The position numbers and the translations under genes were made by a program. Positions 9,798 through 18,343 of a stretch of DNA of 38,075 bases are shown here, piece by piece. Source of the DNA: Lachnospiraceae bacterium (GTDB lineage: Bacteria > Bacillota > Clostridia > Lachnospirales > Lachnospiraceae); NCBI GenBank assembly GCA_017617005.1, contig JAFZWW010000111.1:67392-105466 (forward strand). The letters are read 5' to 3'. The first letter of the stretch is position 1; each line of letters begins with the position of its first letter. The notes beneath the pieces were generated by a model that searched no databases, was not told the origin of the DNA, and saw only the letters and a program-made list of their open reading frames with translations.

Positions 9798-9953
9798 AAA
9801 AAAGGGCTCCTGCATTGTATATTGCAACGTACACCCGCTTCCGCTTCCGTCGCACTGGCAGCGGTAATAAGTTCGAACTGCGCTTACGCTTGTTCTCACT
9901 AAGTGCCGGCCGTGCTCCAGAGTGTACTTATGCAATATACAACACAGGAGCCC
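9798..9953 (-). repeat. Large imperfect palindrome with T-run after the citrate synthase gene
   Basis: Arms of about 31 bases (9804-9834 and 9922-9953) share GGGCTCCTG, then TTGTATATTGCA, then GTACAC, separated by small mismatches. They flank an 87-base centre that itself contains GCACT/AGTGC and the perfect palindrome AGTTCGAACT (9870-9879). On the minus strand the hairpin is followed by TTTTTT (9798-9803), so it should act as the terminator of the citrate synthase gene, whose stop codon lies 13 bases before it. It is far larger than a normal terminator and may be a mobile or repeated intergenic element. It fills most of the 217-base gap between metH and gltA. Confidence 0.8.
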
Positions 9954-9965
9954 CCTGTAATTCAA

Positions 9966-11357
9966 TTAACGTTCTTCGATAGGCTTATATGCAGTGTGTT
10001 CGCCGACATATTTGAAAGCGGGACGAACGATCTTGCCGCCGTTTACGATCTCTTCGAGGCGGTGTGCGCTCCATCCGGACATACGGGCGATCGCGAAGAG
10101 TGGTGTGAAGAGCTCTTCGGGGATTCCGAGCATACTGTAGACGAGTCCGCTGTAGAAGTCTACATTGGCACAAACAGGTTTAAGGATACCCTTATTCTCG
10201 GTAATGAGCTTCTTAGCAATACGCTCAACCCTGTCATAGAACTCGAATTCATCGACAAGTCCCTTTTCAACCGCAAGAGTTCTCGCATACTCTTTGAGAA
10301 GAACCTCTCTGGGATCGGAAAGTGTATATACCGCATGTCCGATACCGTAGATAAGTCCGGCACCGTCAAATGCCTTTTTGTCGAGTATCTTCTTGAGGTA
10401 AGCTTCGATCTCGGCCTCATTCTCGATATTTACGATATTCTCCTTGAGGTTCCTGAACATCTCCTGAACCTTAAGGTTTGCACCGCCATGCTTGGGTCCC
10501 TTAAGAGATCCGATGGATGCTGCGGTCGAGGAATAAGTATCGGTTCCGGAAGAAGTAACAACGTGGGTGGTAAATGTTGAGTTGTTACCGCCGCCGTGAT
10601 CGGCATGAACAATAAGTGCGATATCGAGAACCTTAGCCTCAAGCTCGGTATAATGTCCGTCCGGTCTGAGCATCTGAAGAATGTTCTCTGAAAGTGACAG
10701 CTCCTTCTTGGGATTTCTGATGATAAGCGCATCATCCTTCCTGAAGTGCATATAGGAATGATATGAATATACAGCGATGAGAGGCAGCTTATTGATCAGC
10801 TCAAGTGACTGTCTGAGAACGTTCTCAGAGGAAATATCATCCGGTCTGGGATCATAGGTATAAAGAGTAAGGACGCATCTCTGAAGGGCGTTCATGATAT
10901 TTCCGTTTGAAGCCTTCATGACAACGTCACGTACAAATCTTGCTCCGAGCTCCTGGAGATTGCTTGAAACATGAAGATATGCGTCAAGCTCCTTCCTGCT
11001 GGGAAGATGTCCGAACAAAAGAAGGAATGAAACCTCCTCAAAGCCATGGATCCTGTCACCGAGATTATTGACTATATCCATGACATTTATGCCCTGGTAA
11101 TAAAGTCTTCCGTCACAGGGAACCTTGTCTCCGTCGATTATATCGAAAGCGACAACGTCGGAAACCTCGGTAAGTCCGGTAAGAACACCCTTACCGTTTG
11201 AGTCACGCAGACCACGCTTTACGTCATATTCAACGTAAAGATTATTATCTATTTTCGGAACATGGTGAAGTTCAGAGATAAGCATTTCCACGTCGGGCTT
11301 GATCTCATCCATCTCCAGCAGATCCGGCATTTCTATTTTATCTTTCTCTTCGTACAT
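9966..11357 (-). CDS. gltA: Citrate synthase
   Basis: The enzyme condenses oxaloacetate and acetyl-CoA to citrate. In an anaerobe this probably feeds 2-oxoglutarate and glutamate synthesis rather than a full cycle. The catalytic regions are present: HADHGGGNNSTF, KGPKHGG, the second His in GIGHAVYTLSDPR, and the Asp in NVDFYSGLVYSMLG. The 463-residue length includes an N-terminal extension of about 40 acidic residues seen in clostridial citrate synthases. GGAGG lies five bases before the ATG at 11357. The gene has its own promoter and is followed by the large palindrome, so it appears monocistronic. A methylcitrate synthase role cannot be excluded, but no 2-methylcitrate cycle genes are nearby. 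Confidence 0.93.
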   Translation of the reverse strand: MYEEKDKIEMPDLLEMDEIKPDVEMLISELHHVPKIDNNLYVEYDVKRGLRDSNGKGVLTGLTEVSDVVAFDIIDGDKVPCDGRLYYQGINVMDIVNNLGDRIHGFEEVSFLLLFGHLPSRKELDAYLHVSSNLQELGARFVRDVVMKASNGNIMNALQRCVLTLYTYDPRPDDISSENVLRQSLELINKLPLIAVYSYHSYMHFRKDDALIIRNPKKELSLSENILQMLRPDGHYTELEAKVLDIALIVHADHGGGNNSTFTTHVVTSSGTDTYSSTAASIGSLKGPKHGGANLKVQEMFRNLKENIVNIENEAEIEAYLKKILDKKAFDGAGLIYGIGHAVYTLSDPREVLLKEYARTLAVEKGLVDEFEFYDRVERIAKKLITENKGILKPVCANVDFYSGLVYSMLGIPEELFTPLFAIARMSGWSAHRLEEIVNGGKIVRPAFKYVGEHTAYKPIEER

Positions 11358-11405
11358 AACACCCTCCGATACAGCTAATTATGTCAATCTGTACCCATGT
11401 ATCTA

Positions 11406-11434
11406 TGTATACAATATATTTAATTAAAAAGCAA
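11406..11434 (-). promoter_or_regulatory. Predicted citrate synthase promoter
   Basis: On the minus strand TTGCTT (11429-11434) and TATACA (11406-11411) are separated by 17 bases, about 50 bases upstream of the gltA start codon. The surrounding sequence is very AT-rich. Confidence 0.4.
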
Positions 11435-11458
11435 GGAAAAAAATATATCCTGAAAGTA

Positions 11459-11488
11459 TAAAAAGAGGACAATTTAAATCGTCCTCTA
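11459..11488 (-). terminator. Terminator of the trpCFBA operon
   Basis: AGAGGAC and GTCCTCT form a 7-bp stem around a self-complementary ATTTAAAT loop region, followed by TTTTTA on the minus strand. It lies about 80 bases after the trpA stop, beyond a REP-like repeat. Confidence 0.8.
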
Positions 11489-11529
11489 AATTCAAAACTA
11501 AATTTTCTATTCAGGGAGAATAATTTAGA

Positions 11530-11554
11530 AAACAGCAGAACCGTCCCCCTGTTT
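11530..11554. repeat. REP-like repeat, copy 1
   Basis: A 25-base unit has inverted ends AAACAG and CTGTTT around a core GCAGAACCGTCCCC. The same core recurs at 20871-20897 and 20901-20927. Short repeats with a GGGGACGGTTCT core are, to my knowledge, scattered in many Firmicutes genomes and sometimes associated with Y1-type REP transposases; that link is recalled, not shown here. Confidence 0.6.
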
Positions 11555-11565
11555 ACGCGGAAGCT

Positions 11566-12354
11566 TTAAGCCTCCAGCAAAGCGTCCTTCATAGACTTAA
11601 CAAAGTCATAAATGTATGGACCTGCTTCTTTTCCGTACTTCTCTACTATCCTTACGATAGCTGAACCGACGATCGCACCGTCGGATAACGAAGCCATGGC
11701 TTTTGCCTGCTCGGGATTCGAGATTCCGAATCCGATTGCGCACGGAACATCGGTAACCTCCCTGATATGTCCGATGATCGGAGCAAGGTCTGTGCTGATA
11801 CTGCTTCTTACACCTGTAACTCCCATTGAACTTACGACATAGATGAAGCCCTTTGCTTCAGAACAGATCATCTTTACACGATCCTCGGATGTGGGAGAAA
11901 CCATGGAAATGAAGTTAACGTCATACTTAAGCGATACGGACTCCATCTCCTCTTTTTCCTCGTAAGGCATATCGGGAATGATGATACCGCTCACATCAAG
12001 CTCTTTGCACTTTGCGAAGAACTTATCATATCCGTAATGGAATACCAGGTTTGCATAGGTCATAAAACAGAGTGTTACATCGCTCTTCTCACGCACCTTC
12101 GCAACCATATCAAAGACCATATCGGTGGTGGTTCCGGCCTGAAGTGCTCTAACGCTTGCATTCTGGATTACTGCACCTTCCGCAACAGGATCCGAAAAAG
12201 GAATACCGATCTCAATAATGTCACAACCTGCTTCGGCCATCTTGAGAATGAACTCATAAGTGCTGTCGATATCGGGATCTCCAGCTGTTATGAATCCGAT
12301 GAATGCTTTTCCGTTCTTATTCTTTTCAAAAGAGGCTCTTATCTTATCAGTCAT
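11566..12354 (-). CDS. trpA: Tryptophan synthase alpha subunit
   Basis: It cleaves indole-3-glycerol phosphate to indole and glyceraldehyde 3-phosphate and channels indole to TrpB. The 262 residues form a complete TIM barrel. The catalytic Glu is E48 ([11 protein letters not shown]). The position of the second catalytic acid (Asp60 in E. coli) is Glu59 here, in VAEG; the family signature permits Asp or Glu at that site. The phosphate-binding GFGIS and GSAIV segments are present. Its start overlaps the trpB stop by eight bases and is preceded by GGGGGG, as expected for coupled synthesis of the two subunits. It is the last gene of the trp operon. Confidence 0.96.
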   Translation of the reverse strand: MTDKIRASFEKNKNGKAFIGFITAGDPDIDSTYEFILKMAEAGCDIIEIGIPFSDPVAEGAVIQNASVRALQAGTTTDMVFDMVAKVREKSDVTLCFMTYANLVFHYGYDKFFAKCKELDVSGIIIPDMPYEEKEEMESVSLKYDVNFISMVSPTSEDRVKMICSEAKGFIYVVSSMGVTGVRSSISTDLAPIIGHIREVTDVPCAIGFGISNPEQAKAMASLSDGAIVGSAIVRIVEKYGKEAGPYIYDFVKSMKDALLEA

Positions 12355-13534
12355 GAAGATTCACCCCCCTGTATCTTGCTATTGCGGCAACATCCTTATC
12401 GCCTCTTCCGGAGACGTTGATGATGATGCTCTGATCCTTTGAGAAATCCTTGGCGATCTTCATAGCATGAGCGATGGCATGTGAACTTTCGATCGCAGGG
12501 ATGATCCCCTCTGTTCTTGAAAGGTACTCAAATGCCTGTACGGCTTCCTCGTCGGTAACCGGAACATACTGCGCCCTTCCGATGGAATTGAGGTATGCAT
12601 GCTCGGGTCCGATCCCGGGATAATCAAGTCCCGCAGAGAGGGAATAAACCGGTGCGATCTGTCCGTACTCATTCTGGCAAAAGAGTGACTTCATGCCATG
12701 GAATATTCCGAGAGTGCCGGTAGCAATTGTTGCTGCATTCTGATCAGTATCAACACCTTTACCCGCAGCTTCGCATCCGATCAGCTGAACATCCTTGTCT
12801 TCAATGAAATTATAGAAAGCTCCGATGGCATTTGATCCGCCACCCACGCATGCGATGACCGCTGCGGGAAGCTTTCCTTCCTTTTCGAGAATCTGCTGCT
12901 TTGCTTCCTTGGAAATGACAGCCTGGAAGTCACGGACAATGGTGGGGAATGGATGGGGACCCATTACGGAGCCGAGGCAGTAATGAGTATCCTCGGTCCT
13001 GGTGCTCCACTCTTTCATCGCATCGTTAACAGCATCCTTGAGTGTCATGGTGCCGGTGGTTACGGCATTTACCTTGGCCCCGAGAAGCTCCATACGGTAC
13101 ACATTCAGAGCCTGACGGATAGTATCCTCCTTGCCCATGAATATCTCACACTCCATACCGAGAAGTGCGGCGACGGTCGCGGTTGCTACACCGTGCTGAC
13201 CTGCACCCGTCTCAGCGATGAGCCTGGTCTTGCCCATTCTTTTTGCAAGAAGCGCCTGACCTATACAATTGTTGAGCTTGTGGGAACCTGTATGATTGAG
13301 ATCTTCTCTTTTAAGATATATCTTGGCGCCGCCGAGATCTTCCGTCATCTTGGCTGCATAATAAAGCCTTGAAGGACGGCCGGCATATTCATTCAGAAGA
13401 GACTGAACTTCTTCGTTAAAAGAAGGATCGTTTTTTGCTTCGTTATAGCACTCTTCAAGTCTAATAAGTTCATTCATCAGAGTTTCGGAAATGTACTGTC
13501 CTCCGAATTCTCCGAATCTTCCTTTGCTGTTCAT
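12347..13534 (-). CDS. trpB: Tryptophan synthase beta subunit
   Basis: This PLP enzyme joins indole and serine to make tryptophan. The PLP Lys is K86 in [10 protein letters not shown], the phosphate-binding loop is GGGSNAIG, and the catalytic Glu lies in AETGAGQHG. At 395 residues it is the standard TrpB1 type that pairs with TrpA, not the longer TrpB2. AAGGAT precedes the ATG at 13534. It follows trpF by 24 bases and overlaps trpA. Confidence 0.97.
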   Translation of the reverse strand: MNSKGRFGEFGGQYISETLMNELIRLEECYNEAKNDPSFNEEVQSLLNEYAGRPSRLYYAAKMTEDLGGAKIYLKREDLNHTGSHKLNNCIGQALLAKRMGKTRLIAETGAGQHGVATATVAALLGMECEIFMGKEDTIRQALNVYRMELLGAKVNAVTTGTMTLKDAVNDAMKEWSTRTEDTHYCLGSVMGPHPFPTIVRDFQAVISKEAKQQILEKEGKLPAAVIACVGGGSNAIGAFYNFIEDKDVQLIGCEAAGKGVDTDQNAATIATGTLGIFHGMKSLFCQNEYGQIAPVYSLSAGLDYPGIGPEHAYLNSIGRAQYVPVTDEEAVQAFEYLSRTEGIIPAIESSHAIAHAMKIAKDFSKDQSIIINVSGRGDKDVAAIARYRGVNLHD

Positions 13535-13558
13535 AGGACTATCCTTTCGTAAGGGAGA

Positions 13559-14164
13559 TCAGGCTATTGAGTGAGCTTCATTTACGGCTTGCATTACAAG
13601 TTCGGGATCCTTGTGACCTTTGATATCGACGGAGGAACTCATATCGACCGCATACAATCCGCTGTCCTTTAATTCCTCACATGCCTTGGTTATATTACCG
13701 GGTCCGAGTCCGCCTGCAAGAATGAACGGTCTCTTACATCCCTTTATAAGATCCCAGTTAAAGGTCTCTCCGCTTCCTTCTCCCGCATCAAACATGATCA
13801 TATCGGCGGGTGAACTCTCAGCCTTAGCCAGATCAAAACCTTCTTTTACCTTAAATACTTTAACTATCGAGCCTGAACCGGACTTGAGTTCATTGATGTA
13901 TTCGTCATCCTCGTCACCGTGAAGCTGGACGATATCGATAAGGCCGTTATACAAAAGCCTTTTGATCCTTGCGGGATCGTCATTAACAAATACTCCGACT
14001 CTCTGGATCATAGGGTCAAGAAGCTTGCAGATAAACTGTACGGTCTCTTCATCGACACTTCTCTTGAAGCCGTCGGTAAGAATGAAACCTACATAATCGG
14101 GCATTGCTTCATTGACCGCATTGATATCCCCGGGAGTTCTCAGTCCGCAGATCTTGATCTTCAT
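13559..14164 (-). CDS. trpF: Phosphoribosylanthranilate isomerase
   Basis: It converts phosphoribosylanthranilate to the carboxyphenylamino deoxyribulose phosphate that TrpC uses. The general base Cys is in the N-terminal KICGL motif and the general acid Asp in MIMFDAG. The glycine-rich phosphate loop ILAGGLGPGN is present. The 201-residue length is normal. The start lies six bases past the trpC stop; the only ribosome-site candidate (AGAGG) is rather far from the ATG, so coupling with trpC is likely. Confidence 0.95.
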   Translation of the reverse strand: MKIKICGLRTPGDINAVNEAMPDYVGFILTDGFKRSVDEETVQFICKLLDPMIQRVGVFVNDDPARIKRLLYNGLIDIVQLHGDEDDEYINELKSGSGSIVKVFKVKEGFDLAKAESSPADMIMFDAGEGSGETFNWDLIKGCKRPFILAGGLGPGNITKACEELKDSGLYAVDMSSSVDIKGHKDPELVMQAVNEAHSIA

Positions 14165-14170
14165 AACTAC

Positions 14171-14962
14171 TTACAAACCTCTTAACTGTCTCAAACACTG
14201 TCTTTTGTTTTCGCTCCTCATGAGCGTTTCACCGACAAGGACGGCATTTACACCGGCATCTTCCAGTGTTTTTACCTGTGCTCTTTCGGAAATTCCGCTT
14301 TCGGATACGAAAAGAATACCGTTCGGTACTTTATCACGCAAAGACAAAGCATTCAAGGGGTCAACCGAAAAATTTTTCAAATTTCTGTTATTTACCCCTA
14401 TTAAACGGGCTCCGAGGCCTATCGCAGTTTCGATTTCCGCTTCATCGTGGCATTCCGTTAAAGCGGAAAGCCCCAGTTCATCGGCAATATCAAGATATTC
14501 GGCAAGCTGGGAATCAGAAAGCAGGGAAACAATCAGAAGAACCGCATCCGCTCCCATGACCTTGGCCTGATAGATCATGTACTCATCAACCGTAAAATCC
14601 TTACGAAGTACGGGAATGGTTACCTGGGACTTTATCTGGGTCAGGTAGGAGTCGTTGCCAAGGAACCAATAGGGCTCGGTAAGCACAGAAATTGCATCGG
14701 CACCTGCATGCTCGTATTCCTTTGCAATATGAAGAAAAGGAAAATCGGCGGCGATTATGCCCTTTGAGGGGGATGCTTTCTTGATCTCACAGATAAAGGA
14801 CATACCTTCTTTTCTGAGAGCATTTTCAAAGGTAAAGCCTGTATCGGGATTGAGCGATCTTGCTTTTGCACTCATTTCGTCAAGGCTTATCTTCTCTTTA
14901 TAAGAAGCAACTCTTTCCCTGGTCTTGTCTGCGATTGTGTCTAAGATGTTTTTTTCAGCCAT
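14171..14962 (-). CDS. trpC: Indole-3-glycerol phosphate synthase
   Basis: It closes the indole ring in tryptophan synthesis. FICEIKKASPSKG carries the catalytic Lys, VLRKDF holds a second catalytic Lys, and IGVNNRNLKNF, VSESGI and VLVGETLM are the later family motifs. The ATG at 14962 gives the normal length of 263 residues. The open frame continues upstream through the T-box terminator, which is not coding. No clear ribosome site precedes this ATG. As first gene of a trpCFBA operon it is controlled by the T-box leader. The anthranilate genes trpE, trpG and trpD are absent from this locus. Confidence 0.95.
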   Translation of the reverse strand: MAEKNILDTIADKTRERVASYKEKISLDEMSAKARSLNPDTGFTFENALRKEGMSFICEIKKASPSKGIIAADFPFLHIAKEYEHAGADAISVLTEPYWFLGNDSYLTQIKSQVTIPVLRKDFTVDEYMIYQAKVMGADAVLLIVSLLSDSQLAEYLDIADELGLSALTECHDEAEIETAIGLGARLIGVNNRNLKNFSVDPLNALSLRDKVPNGILFVSESGISERAQVKTLEDAGVNAVLVGETLMRSENKRQCLRQLRGL

Positions 14963-14985
14963 ATTATTTTTAGAAGTAAAAGAAA

Positions 14986-15252
14986 TAAAAAAGCCCTCGT
15001 CCGACTCGTTGTCAGACAAGGGCGTTATCAACGCTGTGCCACCTTGCTTCGGGACTTTGGTCCCCTCATTACGGATACAATCATATCCCTGCTCTGTTAC
15101 GGGAGCTTCCGTCGCATCATACTAAGGCATTCGCCTTTTCCGTGCGCCCTCGACGGCCCATTTGCCCAGCAGATCTCCGACCTTTCTCAGCATCCGGTCT
15201 CTCTGTAGGTTCTTTTCCAGGCTTTACTTCCGTCTCAACGGTTTAAGTTATT
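14986..15252 (-). ncRNA. T-box leader (tRNA-Trp-sensing) of trpCFBA
   Basis: The leader shows T-box features in order on the minus strand. An AGAGAG element and GATGCTGAGAAAGG distal loop lie in stem I (about 15182-15205). A candidate specifier TGG (Trp) follows, in GGGCAAATGGGCC near 15153-15165. The conserved T-box sequence AAGGTGGCACAGCG is at 15032-15045. A terminator stem GCCCTTGTC/GACGAGGGC (14993-15023) is followed by TTTTTT. By family knowledge, uncharged tRNA pairs with specifier and T-box, stabilises an antiterminator and lets trpC be transcribed. The specifier assignment is from position and operon content. Confidence 0.9.
14987..15023 (-). terminator. Regulated terminator of the Trp T-box
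   Basis: A nine-pair stem GCCCTTGTC/GACGAGGGC (one G-T pair) is followed by six T on the minus strand, 24 bases before the trpC ATG. Its 5' half lies next to the T-box sequence, as needed for the competing antiterminator. Confidence 0.85.
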
Positions 15253-15259
15253 TTTTTCA

Positions 15260-15288
15260 ACTGTAAACCAATTATATATATGTGTCAA
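15260..15288 (-). promoter_or_regulatory. Promoter of the T-box-trpCFBA operon
   Basis: On the minus strand consensus TTGACA (15283-15288) and TACAGT (15260-15265) are separated by 17 bases. The predicted start near 15252 lies just upstream of T-box stem I. Confidence 0.65.
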
Positions 15289-15323
15289 TATAAATATATA
15301 CAGGTTTTAGCAGATTTTTCATC

Positions 15324-17018
15324 CTATTTTATATATGTCAATTCAATATCGTCAAATTCAATCGATTTTATCTTTGAATCAAATTCAACGATTTCCGTGG
15401 ACGGATCCGAATCCACAAGCCGATAATTTGAATCAAGTAATCTTTCATGATCACCAATACCGTATCTGCCGATACATATTATGTCCTCACCATTATAAAT
15501 ATATGCATATTCGGCATCATATAAGACAGCAATCGGTCCGGAACTGTATGCGGTAAGATAATCGCATAAAGGCATTTCTATAATATCCTGGTAATACCAA
15601 TCATATAATGTAAATTCGTGCAATCTGTAATTTGATACCACTTCGTTCTTATATAAAAGCGGGTAAAATTCTCCTATGCATGTAAAATAAACTGTGTCTT
15701 TGGTTCCCTCAATCATGTATTCATTAATATTTTTGCCTATAATAAAATCAGATATATCAGGAGTATTTTCTTCATAGTCCGGATTAAAGAAAACTCTTTC
15801 TACAGAATCCAATATTTCATCATAAACATATTCATAATTCATGCTTAGCATAGAAACCATGCCATGTGAAGGAATGTAATCCTTCTCTGTTGCCATTCGT
15901 GAAAAATCGATTCTCTGATGGGCATATGGTATATATACACTTGAGAGATTGATGATCTGATCATTATTGGTGTAATAAAACTGAATGATCAGACTGCCTT
16001 CCATTGAATCCGGAAAAGTATTTACAAGTTTTTCAAGACGCTTAATGTCAGACCGGATTATTTCATCCGGCATTCTTATTTCAATATCCACCCATGTCCT
16101 GTCTGATATATCGGTCAAATAATCCTTATAATCTGAATACAATACCGGTTTTCCGATGACAAATTCATCAAACAAAAAATCACATTCAAAATTACATATT
16201 TCATTCATTTCAAATGAATACTTTTTATATTGAAAATTTTCTTTATAAACATCCAAAGAACCGTCAGGCTTTAACTCCACATAGGCTGTGACCGGAACGT
16301 TTTTCCAAAACAGCTGAACACAATATGTATTACAGCCGGGTCGTATATAATCAACACACCTGCAAACCTCACCCTTTGATCCGTCCGTAGAATTCATTCT
16401 GAAATCTTCGGAATACGTATTCTCAAGATACCTGACCGATGCAGTCATTACCTTGAATTCGTTTGTATTCATGCCATTTACAGATAATTTCTCATTATTT
16501 ATATATAAAAAAATTAAACTGAAAATAATGATGAATATTATTTCGAAAACATTGACTTTTCTGAATAGTCTGCTTGTGTGCAGTACTTTATGTATTTTTT
16601 TGATCTTAGCGATCAAAATACTGATCGGCTTATTGAACGCTTTTGCTTCGAGCAATATTACAACATTTGATATCACATTCATAAGATTGACAAATGGCAT
16701 TATACCAATTTCATTCAAAGGTATATTGCTTAAAGATACCGCATAACCAAAACAAATGTAATAATCAACGCCCAGAAAACAAATAGAAAGGATAAGCAGG
16801 ATCGATGACAGGATCTTGGATTTTTTATTTTCGGAAACAGATGATGTGATTGTCAGAACGCTTGTAAGATAGGAAGCAAAATACAAAATTACAAGCCTGC
16901 CCCACCATTCAAATATAGAACCCGGAAAAAATAAAAAACAGATGACTTTACAGACCAGGGCAGAAACTCCCAAAATAAAGCCAAACTGTTTTTTGTTTGA
17001 AGATTTATTATTTTCCAA
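15324..17018 (-). CDS. Unknown membrane protein with large extracytoplasmic domain
   Basis: I do not recognise this protein. About 180 N-terminal residues contain five hydrophobic helices. After the last helix (ending LIFLYINNE) some 390 residues look soluble, with many Tyr, Asp and Glu and no cofactor motif seen; they are presumably outside the cell. The TTG at 17018 is preferred because GGAGG lies nine bases upstream; an ATG at 17045 in the same frame would add nine residues. The gene is clearly more AT-rich than its neighbours, which suggests transfer or weak constraint. It follows ackA by 70 bases and may be read from the pta promoter, as no terminator was found between them. Nothing in it points to acetate metabolism. 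Confidence 0.7.
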   Translation of the reverse strand: MENNKSSNKKQFGFILGVSALVCKVICFLFFPGSIFEWWGRLVILYFASYLTSVLTITSSVSENKKSKILSSILLILSICFLGVDYYICFGYAVSLSNIPLNEIGIMPFVNLMNVISNVVILLEAKAFNKPISILIAKIKKIHKVLHTSRLFRKVNVFEIIFIIIFSLIFLYINNEKLSVNGMNTNEFKVMTASVRYLENTYSEDFRMNSTDGSKGEVCRCVDYIRPGCNTYCVQLFWKNVPVTAYVELKPDGSLDVYKENFQYKKYSFEMNEICNFECDFLFDEFVIGKPVLYSDYKDYLTDISDRTWVDIEIRMPDEIIRSDIKRLEKLVNTFPDSMEGSLIIQFYYTNNDQIINLSSVYIPYAHQRIDFSRMATEKDYIPSHGMVSMLSMNYEYVYDEILDSVERVFFNPDYEENTPDISDFIIGKNINEYMIEGTKDTVYFTCIGEFYPLLYKNEVVSNYRLHEFTLYDWYYQDIIEMPLCDYLTAYSSGPIAVLYDAEYAYIYNGEDIICIGRYGIGDHERLLDSNYRLVDSDPSTEIVEFDSKIKSIEFDDIELTYIK

Positions 17019-17088
17019 TACAAAGCACCTCCAATTATCGGTCATCCCCCCGGTAACTGAATACGTACGGACTGTATTATTTTTTTGA

Positions 17089-18282
17089 TCAGCGTACTAG
17101 TGCAAGTGTCTCACGTGCGATGGCAAGCTCTTCGTTGGTAGGAATGACCATTACCCTTACCTTGCTGTCGGGAGTTGTTATATCAATCTCCTCTCCACGC
17201 TTGTGATTTGCTTCTTCATCGATGGCAATTCCGAGATATCCGAGATATTCGCATACAAGAGTTCTTACGATAGCGGCATTCTCGCCGATACCTGCGGTAA
17301 AGCAGATAGCATCGACTCCGTTCATCGCAGCAACATACGAACCGATGTACTTTGCGGTTCTGTAACAAAAAGCTTCAACAGCCTGCTTGGCAAGCTCATT
17401 TCCGTTGTTCATTGCTTCTTCGAGATCCCTGAAATCGGATGACAGGTCTCCGCTCATTCCGTAAACACCGGACTTCTTATTAAGAACGTTCATAACACCA
17501 GCGAAATCAAGCTTCTCTTTATTGGCGATGAATTCAAGGATCGCGGGATCGAGTTCACCGGATCTGGTTCCCATGATAAGTCCTTCAAGAGGTGTAAGAC
17601 CCATTGAAGTATCAACGCACTTACCGTTCTTGACTGCAGATACGGATGCACCGTTTCCGAGATGTGCTACGATGATCTTAAGATCGTCATAGTTTTTGCC
17701 GAGAAGTTCGGCACATCTGTGTGAAACATATGAATGAGAGGTACCGTGAAATCCGTAGCGGCGGATCTTATACTTCTCATAATATGCATTGGGAAGTCCG
17801 TACAGATAAGCCTTTGCAGGCATTGTCTGATGGAATGCGGTATCGAATACGGCAACCATCGGAGTATTAGGCATAAGCTTCTTGCATGCATCAATACCGA
17901 TAAGATTGGCGGGATTGTGAAGAGGTGCAAGGTCATTGCATTCTTCGATCGCTTTGATGACTTCGTCGTTGATGACAACGGATGATGCGAACTTCTCACC
18001 GCCGTGAACTATTCTGTGTCCGACCGCACCGATCTCATCAAGGCTCTTAAGAACGCCGGTCTTTTCGTTGGTAAGAAATTCAAGGACAAGCTTGATCGCA
18101 TTTGTATGATCGGGCATGGGGCTGTCCAGGGTTTCTTTTTCGCCGCCGGCGGGAGTATATACGATCCTTCCGTCAATGCCGATCCTTTCGCAGAGACCCT
18201 TGGCGATCCACTGCTCGGTTTCGGAATCTATGAGCTGATATTTAAGTGATGAAGAACCACAGTTGATGACTAATATATTCAT
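17089..18282 (-). CDS. ackA: Acetate kinase
   Basis: It transfers the phosphate of acetyl phosphate to ADP, yielding ATP and acetate, the last step of the fermentative acetate pathway. The N-terminal [33 protein letters not shown], the HLGNG phosphate motif and CFTAGIGEN are all present. The 397-residue length is typical. AAGGAG lies seven bases before the ATG at 18282. It follows pta by 59 bases, which contain an imperfect hairpin. The two enzymes work in sequence on acetyl-CoA. Confidence 0.97.
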   Translation of the reverse strand: MNILVINCGSSSLKYQLIDSETEQWIAKGLCERIGIDGRIVYTPAGGEKETLDSPMPDHTNAIKLVLEFLTNEKTGVLKSLDEIGAVGHRIVHGGEKFASSVVINDEVIKAIEECNDLAPLHNPANLIGIDACKKLMPNTPMVAVFDTAFHQTMPAKAYLYGLPNAYYEKYKIRRYGFHGTSHSYVSHRCAELLGKNYDDLKIIVAHLGNGASVSAVKNGKCVDTSMGLTPLEGLIMGTRSGELDPAILEFIANKEKLDFAGVMNVLNKKSGVYGMSGDLSSDFRDLEEAMNNGNELAKQAVEAFCYRTAKYIGSYVAAMNGVDAICFTAGIGENAAIVRTLVCEYLGYLGIAIDEEANHKRGEEIDITTPDSKVRVMVIPTNEELAIARETLALVR

Positions 18283-18299
18283 TACCTAACTCCTTATAC

Positions 18300-18343
18300 A
18301 AAATCAGGGCATGATCCGTTAAGATCATACCCCAGATGATTTT
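18300..18343 (-). other. Intercistronic hairpin between pta and ackA
   Basis: AAAATCA...GGG.ATGATC pairs with GATCAT.CCC..TGATTTT around a six-base loop, an imperfect stem starting at the pta stop codon. There is no long T-run, so it is more likely an mRNA stability or processing element than a full terminator. Its function is not shown. Confidence 0.4.

Noticed and set aside
5619-9800. Branched-chain amino acid T-box before metH-ilvB
   Set aside because: No T-box sequence, specifier domain or leader terminator was found; the upstream space is taken by the palindrome.
9756-9965. Small minus-strand frame inside the 150-bp palindrome
   Set aside because: It reads through the inverted repeat itself, has no ribosome site and abuts the gltA stop by chance; the palindrome explains the sequence.
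11566-12354. Glu in place of catalytic Asp60 in TrpA, suspected inactive subunit
   Set aside because: The family signature allows Asp or Glu at this position, and all other residues and the operon context are normal.
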